This document shows, piece by piece, positions 38,254 to 48,184 of a stretch of DNA of 64,000 bases. How positions within the stretch are numbered: position 1 is the first letter of the stretch; every line of letters starts with the position of its first letter. Where the stretch lies: positions 1 through 64,000 of the forward strand of contig NZ_KZ819032.1 of NCBI RefSeq assembly GCF_003115845.1. The letters run 5' to 3'. The notes below the pieces were generated by a model. It was not told where the DNA came from. It ran no database searches and worked only from the letters and a program-made list of their open reading frames with translations. This stretch comes from Brenneria roseae subsp. roseae (GTDB lineage: Bacteria > Pseudomonadota > Gammaproteobacteria > Enterobacterales > Enterobacteriaceae). The position numbers were made by a program, and so were the translations under genes.

Positions 38254-39477
38254 ATGAAACGTGCATATATTATGGTACTCGACTCATTTGGTATTGGTTG
38301 CAGTGCTGATGCGGAACGTTTTGGTGATGCAGGTTCGGATACGCTGGGCCATATTGCGCAGGCTTGTGCGGCAGGCAAAGCCGATCAAGGCCGTAAAGGG
38401 CCGTTGTATTTACCTAACCTGAGTCGGCTGGGGCTGGGAAAAGCGGCGGAAGCCTCGACGGGAACCTTCCCGGCCGGGTTGGATGAGCAGGCTGACATTA
38501 TCGGCGCTTATGCGCACGCCAGCGAAATTTCCTCGGGGAAAGATACGCCCTCAGGTCACTGGGAAATTGCCGGTGTGCCGGTACTGTTCGACTGGGGTTA
38601 TTTCAAAGATGAAGAAAACAGCTTCCCTCAGGCGCTGCTGGATCTGCTGGTAGAACGCGCCAACTTACCGGGCTATCTGGGCAACTGCCATTCTTCCGGC
38701 ACGGTGATCCTGGATAAGCTGGGTGAAGAGCATATGAAAACCGGCAAGCCGATTTTCTATACCTCGGCGGATTCCGTGTTCCAGATTGCCTGCCATGAAG
38801 AAACGTTCGGTCTGGAAAAACTGTACGAACTGTGTGAAATCGCCCGTGAAGCGCTCACCGATGGCGGCTATAACATCGGTCGCGTCATTGCGCGCCCGTT
38901 TATCGGGGATAAACCCGGTCATTTCCAGCGTACCGGCAACCGGCACGATCTGGCTGTTGAGCCGCCGGCGCCGACCATGTTGAAAAAACTGGTCGATGAG
39001 AAGGGTGGTGAAGTGGTGTCGGTGGGGAAAATCGCGGATATTTATGCGCAGGTTGGTATTACCCAGAAAGTGAAGGCGACGGGTATCGATGCGCTGTTTG
39101 ACGCCACGCTGAAAGAAATGGACAAGGCGGGAGATAACACTATCGTGTTTACCAACTTTGTTGATTTCGACTCCGCGTATGGTCACCGCCGGGATGTCGC
39201 CGGTTATGCCGCCGCGCTGGAGCTGTTCGATCGCCGTCTGCCGGAGATGCTCTCGCGCGTGACGGGGGATGATATTCTGATTCTGACCGCCGACCACGGC
39301 TGCGATCCCACCTGGCACGGCACCGATCATACTCGTGAGCATGTGCCGGTGTTGATTTACGGACCGAAGGTGAGACCGGGTTCGTATGGACACCGTGAGA
39401 CGTTTGCGGATATCGGTCAGACGGTGGCGAAGTATTTTGGTTTATCGGCGATGGATTATGGTAAGCCGATTCTGTAA
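38254..39477 (+). CDS. deoB: Phosphopentomutase
   Basis: DeoB converts (deoxy)ribose 1-phosphate to the 5-phosphate, feeding DeoC. The start [20 protein letters not shown] follows AGGAGATGAATTA and gives 407 aa, equal to E. coli. The metalloenzyme (alkaline-phosphatase superfamily) motifs are DSFGIG, the phosphorylated-threonine region [12 protein letters not shown], and [18 protein letters not shown]. Upstream in-frame starts inside the deoA tail are rejected. Confidence 0.96.
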   Translation: MKRAYIMVLDSFGIGCSADAERFGDAGSDTLGHIAQACAAGKADQGRKGPLYLPNLSRLGLGKAAEASTGTFPAGLDEQADIIGAYAHASEISSGKDTPSGHWEIAGVPVLFDWGYFKDEENSFPQALLDLLVERANLPGYLGNCHSSGTVILDKLGEEHMKTGKPIFYTSADSVFQIACHEETFGLEKLYELCEIAREALTDGGYNIGRVIARPFIGDKPGHFQRTGNRHDLAVEPPAPTMLKKLVDEKGGEVVSVGKIADIYAQVGITQKVKATGIDALFDATLKEMDKAGDNTIVFTNFVDFDSAYGHRRDVAGYAAALELFDRRLPEMLSRVTGDDILILTADHGCDPTWHGTDHTREHVPVLIYGPKVRPGSYGHRETFADIGQTVAKYFGLSAMDYGKPIL

Positions 39478-39520
39478 CCCGAACACGATTGTTTTAGGCT
39501 GATTGATAAGGAAGAAGAGC

Positions 39521-40240
39521 ATGGCTACGCCACATATTAATGCGGAAATGGGTGATTTTGCTGATGTCGTACTGATGCCCGGTGATCCGCTGCGCGCAAA
39601 GTATATTGCCGAAACCTTTCTGGAAAATGCCCGTGAAGTGAATAATGTTCGCGGCATGCTGGGGTTTACCGGCACTTATAAAGGCCGCAAGATTTCTGTT
39701 ATGGGCCACGGAATGGGGATCCCTTCCTGCTCCATCTACGCCAAAGAGCTGATCACCGAGTTCGGCGTGAAAAAGATTATCCGCGTGGGCTCCTGCGGCG
39801 CGGTGCGTACCGATGTAAAATTGCGTGACGTGGTGATCGGTATGGGGGCGTGTACGGATTCCAAAGTAAACCGTATGCGCTTTAAAGACCATGACTATGC
39901 TGCAATCGCAGACTTTGACATGGTGCGTAACGCGGTGGATGCGGCCAAAGCGCGCGGCGTGTCCGTTCGCGTCGGTAATATTTTTTCCGCCGATCTGTTC
40001 TATACGCCGGACCCGCAAATGTTTGATGTCATGGAGAAATACGGCATCCTTGGCGTGGAAATGGAGGCGGCCGGTATCTACGGCGTCGCGGCTGAATTCG
40101 GCGCCAGGGCATTAGCCATCTGTACCGTATCCGACCATATTCGTTCTGGCGAGCAAACCACCTCGGAAGAGCGTCAGACCACGTTCAATGAGATGATCGA
40201 GATCGCGCTGGAGTCTGTTCTGCTGGGCGATAACCAGTAA
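39521..40240 (+). CDS. deoD: Purine-nucleoside phosphorylase
   Basis: DeoD phosphorolyses purine (deoxy)nucleosides. The start [20 protein letters not shown] gives 239 aa, equal to E. coli, with GGAAGAAGAGC as ribosome site. Conserved blocks are [34 protein letters not shown] and TVSDHI. It closes the deoCABD operon, and the next gene is convergent 29 nt away. Confidence 0.96.
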   Translation: MATPHINAEMGDFADVVLMPGDPLRAKYIAETFLENAREVNNVRGMLGFTGTYKGRKISVMGHGMGIPSCSIYAKELITEFGVKKIIRVGSCGAVRTDVKLRDVVIGMGACTDSKVNRMRFKDHDYAAIADFDMVRNAVDAAKARGVSVRVGNIFSADLFYTPDPQMFDVMEKYGILGVEMEAAGIYGVAAEFGARALAICTVSDHIRSGEQTTSEERQTTFNEMIEIALESVLLGDNQ

Positions 40241-40269
40241 ATCGCGTTCGAGACCGTTCCTGTCGTCAG

Positions 40270-41934
40270 CTACCGGCGGCAGGGCGTCATGGCTAACGGG
40301 CGTTCAAACAGGGCGCAGATCGCCGGCTGGTGACTGACCGCCAGCACAATGGTCTGCGGCAGCGATTGTCTTAACTGCGTGAGCAGTTGGATGGCGGCCG
40401 CGTCATCCAACTGGCTGGTGGCCTCATCCAGACACAGCAGCGCAGGGCGCAGCAGTAACGCGCGCGCCAGCGACAGGCGCTGCTGTTCGCCGCCGGATAA
40501 TTCCTGACTCCAGTTGGACGATTCCGCCAGTCTGGCGCTAAGCGACGGCAGGCCGACCTGTTTCAACACCTGACTCAGCAAGTCGTCATTCGGTGTTTCC
40601 GTCAACGGATAACAGAGCACACGGCGCAGAACATCCTGCGGCAGATAGGGTTTTTGCGGCAGAAACAGCGTCTTTCCCGCCGGAAGTCGCCATTGTCCTT
40701 GTACGACGGGCCACAGTCCGGCAAGGGCGCGCAGCAGCGTGGTTTTTCCGCTGCCGCTTTTCGCTGACAGAACGGCCCATTCCCCTGCCTTCAGACTGGC
40801 GGTTAACGGTGTAAACAAGGGATTACCGTCAGGGTGATGAGCCGTAAACGCCTCAATATGCAAGGTATCGCCAGCCCGACATGGCGCTTTCGGCTGCGGC
40901 AGTTTCTTCAGTCTATTCTGGAATTCCCATAGCCGCTCAATGGTGGCCGACCAGGCGACTAGCTGGCGGTAAGCATCGATAAACCAGCCGAAGGCATCCA
41001 GCACGTAACCGAACGCGGTACTGGCCTGCATCACTGCGCCAAGCGTTACCTGCCGCGCCAGATAAACCGGCAGAATGGCGAATACCGGGATCATCAGGCT
41101 GAGACGAAAATAGCTGGTGATAAAGCCTTCCAGCCGGAATTCACGTCCCATCAGGCTATGCCAGTTATTGACGATTGCCTGAAAGCGCCACTGCATCCGT
41201 GTTCGTTCGGCGTTTTCCCCCCGGTAGATCGCGATTTGCTCGGTATGCTCGCGTACCCGCAGCAGCGTGGTACGGTAATCGGCCTCCGCACGTTGTTTTT
41301 CCACGTTCAGGCCGTGCAGGCGATGTCCCAGAAGGTGGGCGAAAACGCTGTTGACGGCGGCATAACCCAGCGCGATCCACACCAGATAGCCATGAATGGT
41401 GAGGCTGTGACCGCCAACGTTCAGCGTCTGGACGCCGGACAGTTGCCACAGAATGACGATAAAGGAAAAAAAGCGCGCGGTGTTTTTCAGCAATGACAGC
41501 AGCAGTTCCAGGCTTTGTTCAATCAAGAGCCGGATATCTTCGGCAATACGCTGATCGGGGTTGTCCGGTTCGCCGCGCAGGCTGAGCCGGTAGTGGGCGC
41601 TGTGGGCCAGCCACGCCTGTTCAAAACGCTGGGTCATGTCCTGACGGCAGCGGATAATCAGCAACTTTTTCAGCCAGTTGCCGCAAACAATCACCAGTAC
41701 GAACAGCGCGGTATAGCCTGCGTAGCGTCCGGCCAGCGCGGGAATGGATGCGTGCTGAAAATAGTCGGCCAGCGCATCGTAAAAGTCCTTGCTCCAGTTG
41801 TTATACAGCACGCTGACCCACACCACCGACAGCGTCAGGGCGATAATGCTCAACAGCAGCAGCCAGCAAAAGACGGCGCGGCGGGTAAACCAGAACGGGG
41901 CGATTAGCTGATAAAAGCGTTTTAGCGTTTGCAT
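40270..41934 (-). CDS. YddA/BacA-type fused ABC transporter (permease + ATPase)
   Basis: This 554-aa half transporter has a membrane domain of the SbmA/BacA (ABC_membrane_2) type (about residues 1-330), followed by an ATPase. Walker A is SAKSGSGKTTLLRALAG, the signature is LSGGEQQRLSLARALLLR and Walker B is LLCLDEATSQLDD. It resembles E. coli YddA, which also sits beside a TonB receptor gene (yddB). Related proteins import peptides or cobalamin. Its place after the TonB receptor suggests it moves the same ligand, or a processed form, across the inner membrane. The substrate is unknown. Confidence 0.82.
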   Translation of the reverse strand: MQTLKRFYQLIAPFWFTRRAVFCWLLLLSIIALTLSVVWVSVLYNNWSKDFYDALADYFQHASIPALAGRYAGYTALFVLVIVCGNWLKKLLIIRCRQDMTQRFEQAWLAHSAHYRLSLRGEPDNPDQRIAEDIRLLIEQSLELLLSLLKNTARFFSFIVILWQLSGVQTLNVGGHSLTIHGYLVWIALGYAAVNSVFAHLLGHRLHGLNVEKQRAEADYRTTLLRVREHTEQIAIYRGENAERTRMQWRFQAIVNNWHSLMGREFRLEGFITSYFRLSLMIPVFAILPVYLARQVTLGAVMQASTAFGYVLDAFGWFIDAYRQLVAWSATIERLWEFQNRLKKLPQPKAPCRAGDTLHIEAFTAHHPDGNPLFTPLTASLKAGEWAVLSAKSGSGKTTLLRALAGLWPVVQGQWRLPAGKTLFLPQKPYLPQDVLRRVLCYPLTETPNDDLLSQVLKQVGLPSLSARLAESSNWSQELSGGEQQRLSLARALLLRPALLCLDEATSQLDDAAAIQLLTQLRQSLPQTIVLAVSHQPAICALFERPLAMTPCRR

Positions 41935-42000
41935 CGAATCATTAAACCCGTGGCCCGCGCGGGGCAGGCCACGTTCTGTCGGTTAGTGGGAATCAGGTAA

Positions 42001-44502
42001 TCAGAAGGTGTATTTCGCCGTCAGCATCACGTTGCGCGGATCGCCGTAATAGTTGTAACCACTGCGGTGACGGTTATTCAGGTTCTTGTAATAGACCTTA
42101 TCGGTCAGATTATTGCCCACCAGATTAAAGCTCAGGTTTTTACTGTACTGGTAAGTAATATTGGCGTTGACTAGGGTATAGCCGCCCTGAGACAGGCCGA
42201 AGGCCCGGCCTGGGTAGGTCGATGTGCCGGTCTGCGCCGTCAGCCCTGCGCCGATGGTCCACTGATTGAGTTCACCCGGCAGGTTATAGCTACTGTACAG
42301 CTTAAACATATGCTTCGGCGTGCGGGGACTGTACGGCAAGGCTTTGTTGCTTTCCGACGCTTCCAGATATTTACTGTTGGTCAGGGTGTAACCGGAAACC
42401 AACTGCCAGCCCGCGGCCAGTTTACCGGAAACCTCCATTTCAATCCCTTGACTGCGCACCTTGCCTTCGGCGCGGGAGCAACCACCGCTAGGATCCCAGC
42501 AAACGGAACTGTCCGCTTCAGCGAGCGCCTGATTGGCTTGAATAATGCGGAACAGCGCCAGCGATGCATTCAGATCGCCGTCAAAAAATGCCCCTTTAAC
42601 GCCGGTTTCGTAATTGGTACCGGTAATGGCGGGCAACAGGTTGTTGTTTTTGTCGCGCGCGCTCTGGGGTTTATAGATTTCAGCATAGCTTGCATACCAG
42701 GTGTAATGGTCGGCGAAATCCCATAGCAGGCCGGCATAAGGGACAAATTGATCGCGGACGTGCAGCTGGCTGTGGTCTTTGTCGCGGCCGTTGCGCAGAT
42801 TATCGTAATAATAGTCGTAGCTGTAGGCGCTGTAGCGGCCGCCGAGGATCAGTTTCCAGTCATCGGCCAGTTCCAGCCGGGTGGTGGCGAATAGGCCGCG
42901 CTGATAAATATTATATCTTTCTACGTAGCGGCTATTATAGAGACTCAAATCTGACCAGTCTGGTTCTGCGACCGAATCGGGGTTCCAGTGATAGATGTCG
43001 GCGCTGTTTGTGTTGGCTATACGGCCAAACGTGGTGTCAAAGTTCTCTTTCTGATAATCGCCGCCGAATACCAATTCATGATTGCGCCCCAACAGTTCAA
43101 ACGGACCGATCAGACTGAGGTTGTAACCCCACTGATCGCTTTTGTTGTCATAGCGTAACGCATTGTTTAAGCTACTGGCGCCGGTCACGGGATCGACGCC
43201 GGCGGTGCCGTTCATAATGCCGATATAGCGCTCTTTAGATGTGGCCCGGGTGTAGTTAAGCGCGCTCTTGAATGTCCAGTCGTTGTCAAAGTTATGTTCG
43301 AATTCAGCAAACGGATTAATTCTTTCAAAGTTAATCCGGTTCCAACTGGCACCCAGGAACGTTGAACGGGGAAGGTGTAAATCGCTTTTATCGGTGCCGA
43401 ACGGGACGCCATAAAGATCGGGAACCACATCGGTTTTCTGCCAGTTAATACCGGTAGTGAGGGTGGTATCCGGCGTAATATCCCAGGCCAGCGTCCCGAA
43501 TAACACCTTTCTTTCACTGCCGACGTAATCCGTGAAACTCTGCTTATCCTGATACACGCCGACAAAGCGGCCGCGCACGCTGGCATCGTCATTGAGCGGA
43601 CCGGAAACGTCCATTTCGCTACGGTAGTTATCCCAACTACCGGCGGCGATGCTTCCTGATGCACGGAAATCATAGGTGGGTTTTTTACGCACCAGATTGA
43701 CGGCGCCGCCCGGCTCGCCGCTGCCCTGCGTCAGACCGGAGGCACCGCGCAAAATTTCCACGCGGTCGTAAATCGCCAGGTCGGGGGATTCACTGCTCGA
43801 CTGGGAAGCATTCATCACGCTGTTTTGCGACGACAGGCTGACGCCATCCTCCGTGATATTGTCCATGGCGAACGCACGAGACTCATATTTCACCTGAAAG
43901 CTATTCTGATTCACCACATTGACTCCGGTGGTCTGGCTCATCGCTTCGTCCAGCGTGGTCATATTCTGGTCGTTCATCTGCTTACGGGTCACCACGCTGA
44001 CCGACTGCGGCGTTTCGCGCGGCGACAGATTCAACTGGGTGGCGGTGCTCATGCTGCGGGTGGTATAGGAATCGGTGCCTTCGGTTATGCCGTTACGGTT
44101 GATGTTCGCCGTCACCAATATCTCATCGCTCTCCGGCGCCTTCTGCAACATATAGGTGTCATCAGACTGCTTCACCGCCCGCAAGCCGCTGCCGGCAAGC
44201 AGGGTGCGAAATCCCTCGTCCACACGATAATTTCCCTGTAACGCCGCCCCTATTTTGCCGGTTGCCAGATTGGCATCGCCCGCCAGATACACGCCCGACT
44301 GGGCGGCGAACTGGTTTAGCTGGCTGCTTAATGGACTGGCCGGAATGGCGTAAGCGCGCGTTGCCTGAGCCTCTGCCTGCGCGGCGCCGGGTAACATAAG
44401 CAAAGGCGCGCTGGCGCTGCACAACAGCAGTCGGATGGCGATCGCAATGGTTACGGGCTTCCCGCCTGCGCCGGACGGAGAGAAAAATGGTGTAAGTGAC
44501 AT
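42001..44502 (-). CDS. TonB-dependent siderophore receptor with signalling domain
   Basis: This 833-aa outer-membrane receptor begins with a signal peptide ending near AQA (about residue 44). A secretin/TonB N-terminal signalling domain follows (about 50-125; SSQLNQFAAQSGVYLAGD). The probable TonB box is DEILVTAN. Next come the plug (ETPQSVSVVTRKQM; VEILRGASGLTQGSGEPGG) and a beta-barrel ending in the outer-membrane residue F. The signalling domain plus upstream sigma and FecR genes define a FecA/FpvA-type cell-surface signalling system. The ligand is probably a ferric siderophore but not identifiable. Confidence 0.9.
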   Translation of the reverse strand: MSLTPFFSPSGAGGKPVTIAIAIRLLLCSASAPLLMLPGAAQAEAQATRAYAIPASPLSSQLNQFAAQSGVYLAGDANLATGKIGAALQGNYRVDEGFRTLLAGSGLRAVKQSDDTYMLQKAPESDEILVTANINRNGITEGTDSYTTRSMSTATQLNLSPRETPQSVSVVTRKQMNDQNMTTLDEAMSQTTGVNVVNQNSFQVKYESRAFAMDNITEDGVSLSSQNSVMNASQSSSESPDLAIYDRVEILRGASGLTQGSGEPGGAVNLVRKKPTYDFRASGSIAAGSWDNYRSEMDVSGPLNDDASVRGRFVGVYQDKQSFTDYVGSERKVLFGTLAWDITPDTTLTTGINWQKTDVVPDLYGVPFGTDKSDLHLPRSTFLGASWNRINFERINPFAEFEHNFDNDWTFKSALNYTRATSKERYIGIMNGTAGVDPVTGASSLNNALRYDNKSDQWGYNLSLIGPFELLGRNHELVFGGDYQKENFDTTFGRIANTNSADIYHWNPDSVAEPDWSDLSLYNSRYVERYNIYQRGLFATTRLELADDWKLILGGRYSAYSYDYYYDNLRNGRDKDHSQLHVRDQFVPYAGLLWDFADHYTWYASYAEIYKPQSARDKNNNLLPAITGTNYETGVKGAFFDGDLNASLALFRIIQANQALAEADSSVCWDPSGGCSRAEGKVRSQGIEMEVSGKLAAGWQLVSGYTLTNSKYLEASESNKALPYSPRTPKHMFKLYSSYNLPGELNQWTIGAGLTAQTGTSTYPGRAFGLSQGGYTLVNANITYQYSKNLSFNLVGNNLTDKVYYKNLNNRHRSGYNYYGDPRNVMLTAKYTF

Positions 44503-44594
44503 ACGAGTTCGCCTTCTGACCCAGAATGAAAAATAGTGCTTTTATTGTGAATCGAAGGACGGATGTAAAAGGGGAACCGGAAAGTGACCTTTTT

Positions 44595-45557
44595 TTATTT
44601 TTTTTCCACGGTCACCCACCAGGAAAAGCGCCGGTTGATTCGAACCGGGAAGGTTTGCGCCAGCATAGTCAATGCTTTGTCGGTGTCAGTCAGCGGAAAG
44701 GTTCCCATGACCCTTAGCGCCGCGATCTCCGGCTGACACGCCAGGTAGCCGTGCCGGTAGCGGGAGAGCTGTGCGATAACCTCGCCCAGCGGCATGTTGT
44801 CGGCCTGTAGCAAACCCTTTGACCAACCGGCGTCGGTTTGTTGGCTGGGTAACAACGGCCCCTGGCCCTGAAGATCGAAATCCAACTGCTGACCGGCATT
44901 CACCCGGCGCGGCGTTTGCGCTTGGCGCGCCGTGACTTCAACTGCACCTTCATAGACGGCAAGATGTGTGGTTTCGTCGCGCTGTTCCACGCTGAAGCGG
45001 GTGCCCAGCGCCTGCATTTGTCCTTGCGCGCTGGAGACAAAAAATGGGCGGGTATCCGGGGCGGTATCGATCAACACATCGCCTGACAGTAGCGCAATCT
45101 GCCGTTGCCGATCGCTGTAGCGTACGTCGATCGCGCTGGCGGTATTCAACCAGATCTGCGAGCCATCCTGTAATCTGAGGTGTTTGACCTCGCCGACGGC
45201 GCTGCTGTAGTCCGCCGTCATCGCCAGCAGCGATCCCCGCAGCGGCGTATGGCGATAAGTCGCCCAGGATAACAATGCCCCTGTGCCCAATAGCGCACCC
45301 AGCTTAAGTGCCCGACGGCGATTCATATTGGTGGATTGATGCAGCAGAGTCTGCATTACCGGGTGTGGGCTGCTGTCACGCAATGGCTGAAAGCGTTGGC
45401 TCACGGTTTGGACATAATCCCACGCGCAGCGGTTTTCCTCGCTTTCATCCAGCCAGCGTTGCCACTGTCGGTGATGATCGTGATCCGGCGCCAGATCGCG
45501 CAGTCGGGCGTACCACTGTGAAGCCTGCTGTAAAGCGGCAAAGCTGGGTTTATTCAT
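44595..45557 (-). CDS. FecR-type transmembrane sigma regulator
   Basis: This 320-aa protein has a cytoplasmic N-terminal DUF4880-like part (about 1-80; WYARLRD, WLDESEENRCAWDYV), a single membrane segment (about 86-105; LGALLGTGALLSW) and a periplasmic FecR domain (VGEVKHLRLQDGSQIWLNTA; LLSGDVLIDT). It would carry the signal from the receptor's N-terminal domain to the sigma factor. Its start overlaps the sigma gene by 4 nt (ATGA), so the pair is co-translated. The receptor gene follows after 92 nt. Confidence 0.9.
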   Translation of the reverse strand: MNKPSFAALQQASQWYARLRDLAPDHDHHRQWQRWLDESEENRCAWDYVQTVSQRFQPLRDSSPHPVMQTLLHQSTNMNRRRALKLGALLGTGALLSWATYRHTPLRGSLLAMTADYSSAVGEVKHLRLQDGSQIWLNTASAIDVRYSDRQRQIALLSGDVLIDTAPDTRPFFVSSAQGQMQALGTRFSVEQRDETTHLAVYEGAVEVTARQAQTPRRVNAGQQLDFDLQGQGPLLPSQQTDAGWSKGLLQADNMPLGEVIAQLSRYRHGYLACQPEIAALRVMGTFPLTDTDKALTMLAQTFPVRINRRFSWWVTVEKK

Positions 45558-46105
45558 GATGTTGCCGTCTGAACAGCGGGCGCAATGCCGTCCATTTCCG
45601 CTTCCAGCAGTACGCAGTGCAACATGGCCTGCGCCATGTATTTTTTCACCATACGTTCCGACACGCTGAGTGCTGTCGCGATTTCCCGATAGGTCAAACC
45701 CTGAACCTGCGCCATGAGAAACGCGGCATACACTTTTTCCGGCAATGCCCGCAACATGGCATCAACCTGATACAGGGTTTCGAGAATAATGTGGTTGTGC
45801 TCAGCGGACAGCGTGACGGGTTCCGGTTGGGCAGCCAGCGAATTCAGCCAGGCGCGCTCAATTTCCCGTTTACGCCATAGATCGACGCACATCCCCTGTG
45901 CCATCACGCTCAGATAGGCACGGGCTCCGGCATGACTGTCGAATTGACGCGGTTTTAGCAGCAGGCGTAGAAAGACATCCTGAGCCAGATCGGCGGCGTC
46001 GCACAGATTGCCCAGTCGTTTACGCAACAGTCCCTGTAGCCAGCCGTGATGCTGGTGATAAAGTTGATGGATATCTGTTGCGGTATCAATAGGGACTGAT
46101 GGCAT
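45554..46105 (-). CDS. FecI-type ECF sigma factor
   Basis: This 183-aa ECF sigma-70 factor has region 2 (YHQHHGWLQGLLRKRLGNLCD; ADLAQDVFLRLL) and region 4 (LPEKVYAAFLMAQVQGLTYREIATALSVSERMVKKYM), the composition of FecI-like iron-starvation sigma factors. Its promoter overlaps a Fur box, so it should be made only in iron limitation. It then acts with the FecR-type protein on the receptor promoter. It is the first gene of the leftward iron set. Confidence 0.92.
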   Translation of the reverse strand: MPSVPIDTATDIHQLYHQHHGWLQGLLRKRLGNLCDAADLAQDVFLRLLLKPRQFDSHAGARAYLSVMAQGMCVDLWRKREIERAWLNSLAAQPEPVTLSAEHNHIILETLYQVDAMLRALPEKVYAAFLMAQVQGLTYREIATALSVSERMVKKYMAQAMLHCVLLEAEMDGIAPAVQTATS

Positions 46106-46154
46106 GTCAATGGCCTGAAAACGGAATCGTGGGGAAAAATAAGATGTGCGTCAC

Positions 46155-46183
46155 ATTTTAATTGAGAATGATTGTTATTTCAA
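46155..46183 (-). promoter_or_regulatory. Fur-overlapped promoter of the sigma gene
   Basis: On the reverse strand TTGAAA and TAAAAT are separated by exactly 17 bp. The spacer and -35 contain a Fur-like sequence (AATAACAATCATTCTCAAT), about 12 of 19 positions matching the Fur consensus. Fur bound with iron would cover the promoter. Confidence 0.75.
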
Positions 46184-46201
46184 TAAAACCCTCGACGTCC
46201 G

Positions 46202-46645
46202 TTACCCCAGCGGCAGCGCCATGATGATGGCGTCTTCACGGCCTGCTGCGGTGGGATAATAATCTCGCCGCAGCGACACTTCGTTAAACCCCAGACTTTC
46301 GTATAGCGCGATGGCCCGCTGATTGGAGGCGCGTACTTCCAGCCATAGCGTCAGGATATCGCGTTTTTCCATTTGCTGAATGACATGTTCGAGCAGTTCA
46401 CGGCCAAACCCCTGACGCTGATAGTCCGGATGAACCGCAATGTTGAACAGTGTCGCTTCATCAAGCACGACCTGGGTAATGGCATAGGCGGCCATGCGCC
46501 CGTTGTGGCTCAGCTTCAGGTTGACGTAGCGATCTCCCTGATTGCTGACAAACGTTTTTTCCGTCCACGGAAAGGCGTGGCTGGCTTGTTCAATCAGAAA
46601 GGCTTGCGCCAGATCGGTCGGTGTCAGAGAAGATATCGTGTTCAT
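46202..46645 (-). CDS. rimI: Ribosomal protein S18-alanine N-acetyltransferase RimI
   Basis: RimI acetylates the N-terminus of ribosomal protein S18. The start [16 protein letters not shown] gives 147 aa (E. coli 148); the upstream extension is not conserved. The acetyl-CoA binding block HPDYQRQGFGRELLEHVIQQ and LEVRASNQRAIALYESLGF are typical GNAT features. It overlaps the 3' end of holD by 56 nt, the conserved holD-rimI arrangement. Confidence 0.95.
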   Translation of the reverse strand: MNTISSLTPTDLAQAFLIEQASHAFPWTEKTFVSNQGDRYVNLKLSHNGRMAAYAITQVVLDEATLFNIAVHPDYQRQGFGRELLEHVIQQMEKRDILTLWLEVRASNQRAIALYESLGFNEVSLRRDYYPTAAGREDAIIMALPLG

Positions 46646-47027
46646 GTTCGCAAATTTGTTGCCAGAGCGCGCGTTTGGCGTCGGCACTCCGGGAAAGCTC
46701 AGGCAGGGCCGGGCTGGTTAGCTGGACACCGTCCAACGCAAGCGGTGCGTCCACACCCAGACGCCAACTATGGCAGCGGGTTTTTTCGGGAAGCATCACG
46801 GTTTGCTGCGGGGTCAGACGATAGGTTTGCTCCGGCGTAAGCGCCAGACTGCGTAAAACATCGTTCAGCAGCGGGACATCGTCGGGCAGCGGCTCGGCGG
46901 ATACAATAACCAGACGGACCCGTGAGGGCAGGCTGACGGCGATTTCACCCTGTAGCGCCGCCGGGCGCTTCAGGATCCACGGCGTCATCCCCAGTTGTTG
47001 TAGCAGCCAGTCACGTCTTGGTTCCAT
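46590..47027 (-). CDS. holD: DNA polymerase III psi subunit
   Basis: HolD (psi) links the clamp loader to chi and SSB. It has 145 aa (E. coli 137). The conserved N-terminal segment [19 protein letters not shown], the central [16 protein letters not shown] and [21 protein letters not shown] identify it. It is divergent from rsmC and overlaps rimI downstream, as in E. coli. Confidence 0.92.
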   Translation of the reverse strand: MEPRRDWLLQQLGMTPWILKRPAALQGEIAVSLPSRVRLVIVSAEPLPDDVPLLNDVLRSLALTPEQTYRLTPQQTVMLPEKTRCHSWRLGVDAPLALDGVQLTSPALPELSRSADAKRALWQQICEHEHDIFSDTDRSGASLSD

Positions 47028-47137
47028 GCTTTATCCTGTCCGGAGCGCGATTATGCCGCCCTATGCTAGCAAACCCATCGTACATGCGCCAACAAAGCTC
47101 TATAATCCCGGTTCAATTATTAAGGAGCCATAGTCTG

Positions 47138-48181
47138 ATGTCTGCATTAACCCCTGCCAGTGAAGTAATACTGCGCCATAGCGATGAATTTGTCTCACGC
47201 CGGGTCCTGTTTGCCGGTGATTTACAAGACACGTTCCCCGCGCAGTTTGAAGCATCCGATGTGCGTGTCCACGCCACGCAGTTTCACCACTGGCAGCAGT
47301 TAAACCGGACGCTGGGTGATCATGTTCAGTATGGTTTACTGGCTGATGCCCAACTGGTGGCTGACTGCGATACCCTGATTTATTACTGGCCGAAGAGCAA
47401 GCAGGAAGCGGAATTCCAGCTGTTCAATCTGCTGTCGTTATTGCCTGTCGGCGCTGAAATTTTTGTGGTGGGTGAGAACCGCAGCGGCGTGCGCAGCGCT
47501 GAAAACATACTGAGTGATTTTGCCACGCTGGTGAAAATCGACAGCGCCCGTCGCTGTGGGCTTTATCATGGCCGTATCGATAAGCAGACCACCTTCAATC
47601 TTGATGAATGGTGGGACGAGTATGTGATTGATGGCGTGACCGTGAAAACTCTGCCCGGCGTGTTCAGCCGTGATGGGCTGGATCCGGGGAGCCAATTGCT
47701 GCTATCCACGTTTGAGCCGCATATGAAAGGCAAAGTGCTGGATATCGCCTGTGGCGCGGGCGTTCTGGCCGCCGCGCTGGCGAAGCAGTCTCCGAAAATC
47801 CGTCTGACGCTGAGCGATGTCAGTGCCGGAGCCGTTGAATCCAGTAAGGCGACGATGGCCGCCAACGCACTGGAAGGCGAGGTTATTGCCAGCAATGTCT
47901 ACTCGGACATTACCGGCCGTTTTGACATGATCGTATCCAATCCGCCGTTCCATGATGGTTTGCAAACCAGTCTTCAGGCGGCAGAACTGCTGATTCGCGG
48001 AGCGGTATCGCATTTGCCGATTGGCGGACAGTTACGCATTGTCGCCAATGCGTTCCTGCCCTATCCGGCATTGCTGGACGCAGCCTTTGGCAGCCACGAA
48101 GTATTGGCGCAAACCGGGCGCTTCAAGGTTTATCAGGCCACGGTTGGTCGTCCGCCTCGCACTGCCAAAGGCCGCCGTTAA
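47138..48181 (+). CDS. rsmC: 16S rRNA m2G1207 methyltransferase RsmC
   Basis: RsmC methylates G1207 of 16S rRNA. The start [18 protein letters not shown] follows TAAGGAGCC and gives 347 aa (E. coli 343). A degenerate N-terminal domain precedes the catalytic half, with the SAM-binding loop [17 protein letters not shown] and the active-site motif NPPFHDG. A TATAAT box at 47101-47106 may be its -10 element. It is divergent from holD. Confidence 0.94.
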   Translation: MSALTPASEVILRHSDEFVSRRVLFAGDLQDTFPAQFEASDVRVHATQFHHWQQLNRTLGDHVQYGLLADAQLVADCDTLIYYWPKSKQEAEFQLFNLLSLLPVGAEIFVVGENRSGVRSAENILSDFATLVKIDSARRCGLYHGRIDKQTTFNLDEWWDEYVIDGVTVKTLPGVFSRDGLDPGSQLLLSTFEPHMKGKVLDIACGAGVLAAALAKQSPKIRLTLSDVSAGAVESSKATMAANALEGEVIASNVYSDITGRFDMIVSNPPFHDGLQTSLQAAELLIRGAVSHLPIGGQLRIVANAFLPYPALLDAAFGSHEVLAQTGRFKVYQATVGRPPRTAKGRR

Positions 48182-48184
48182 TTT

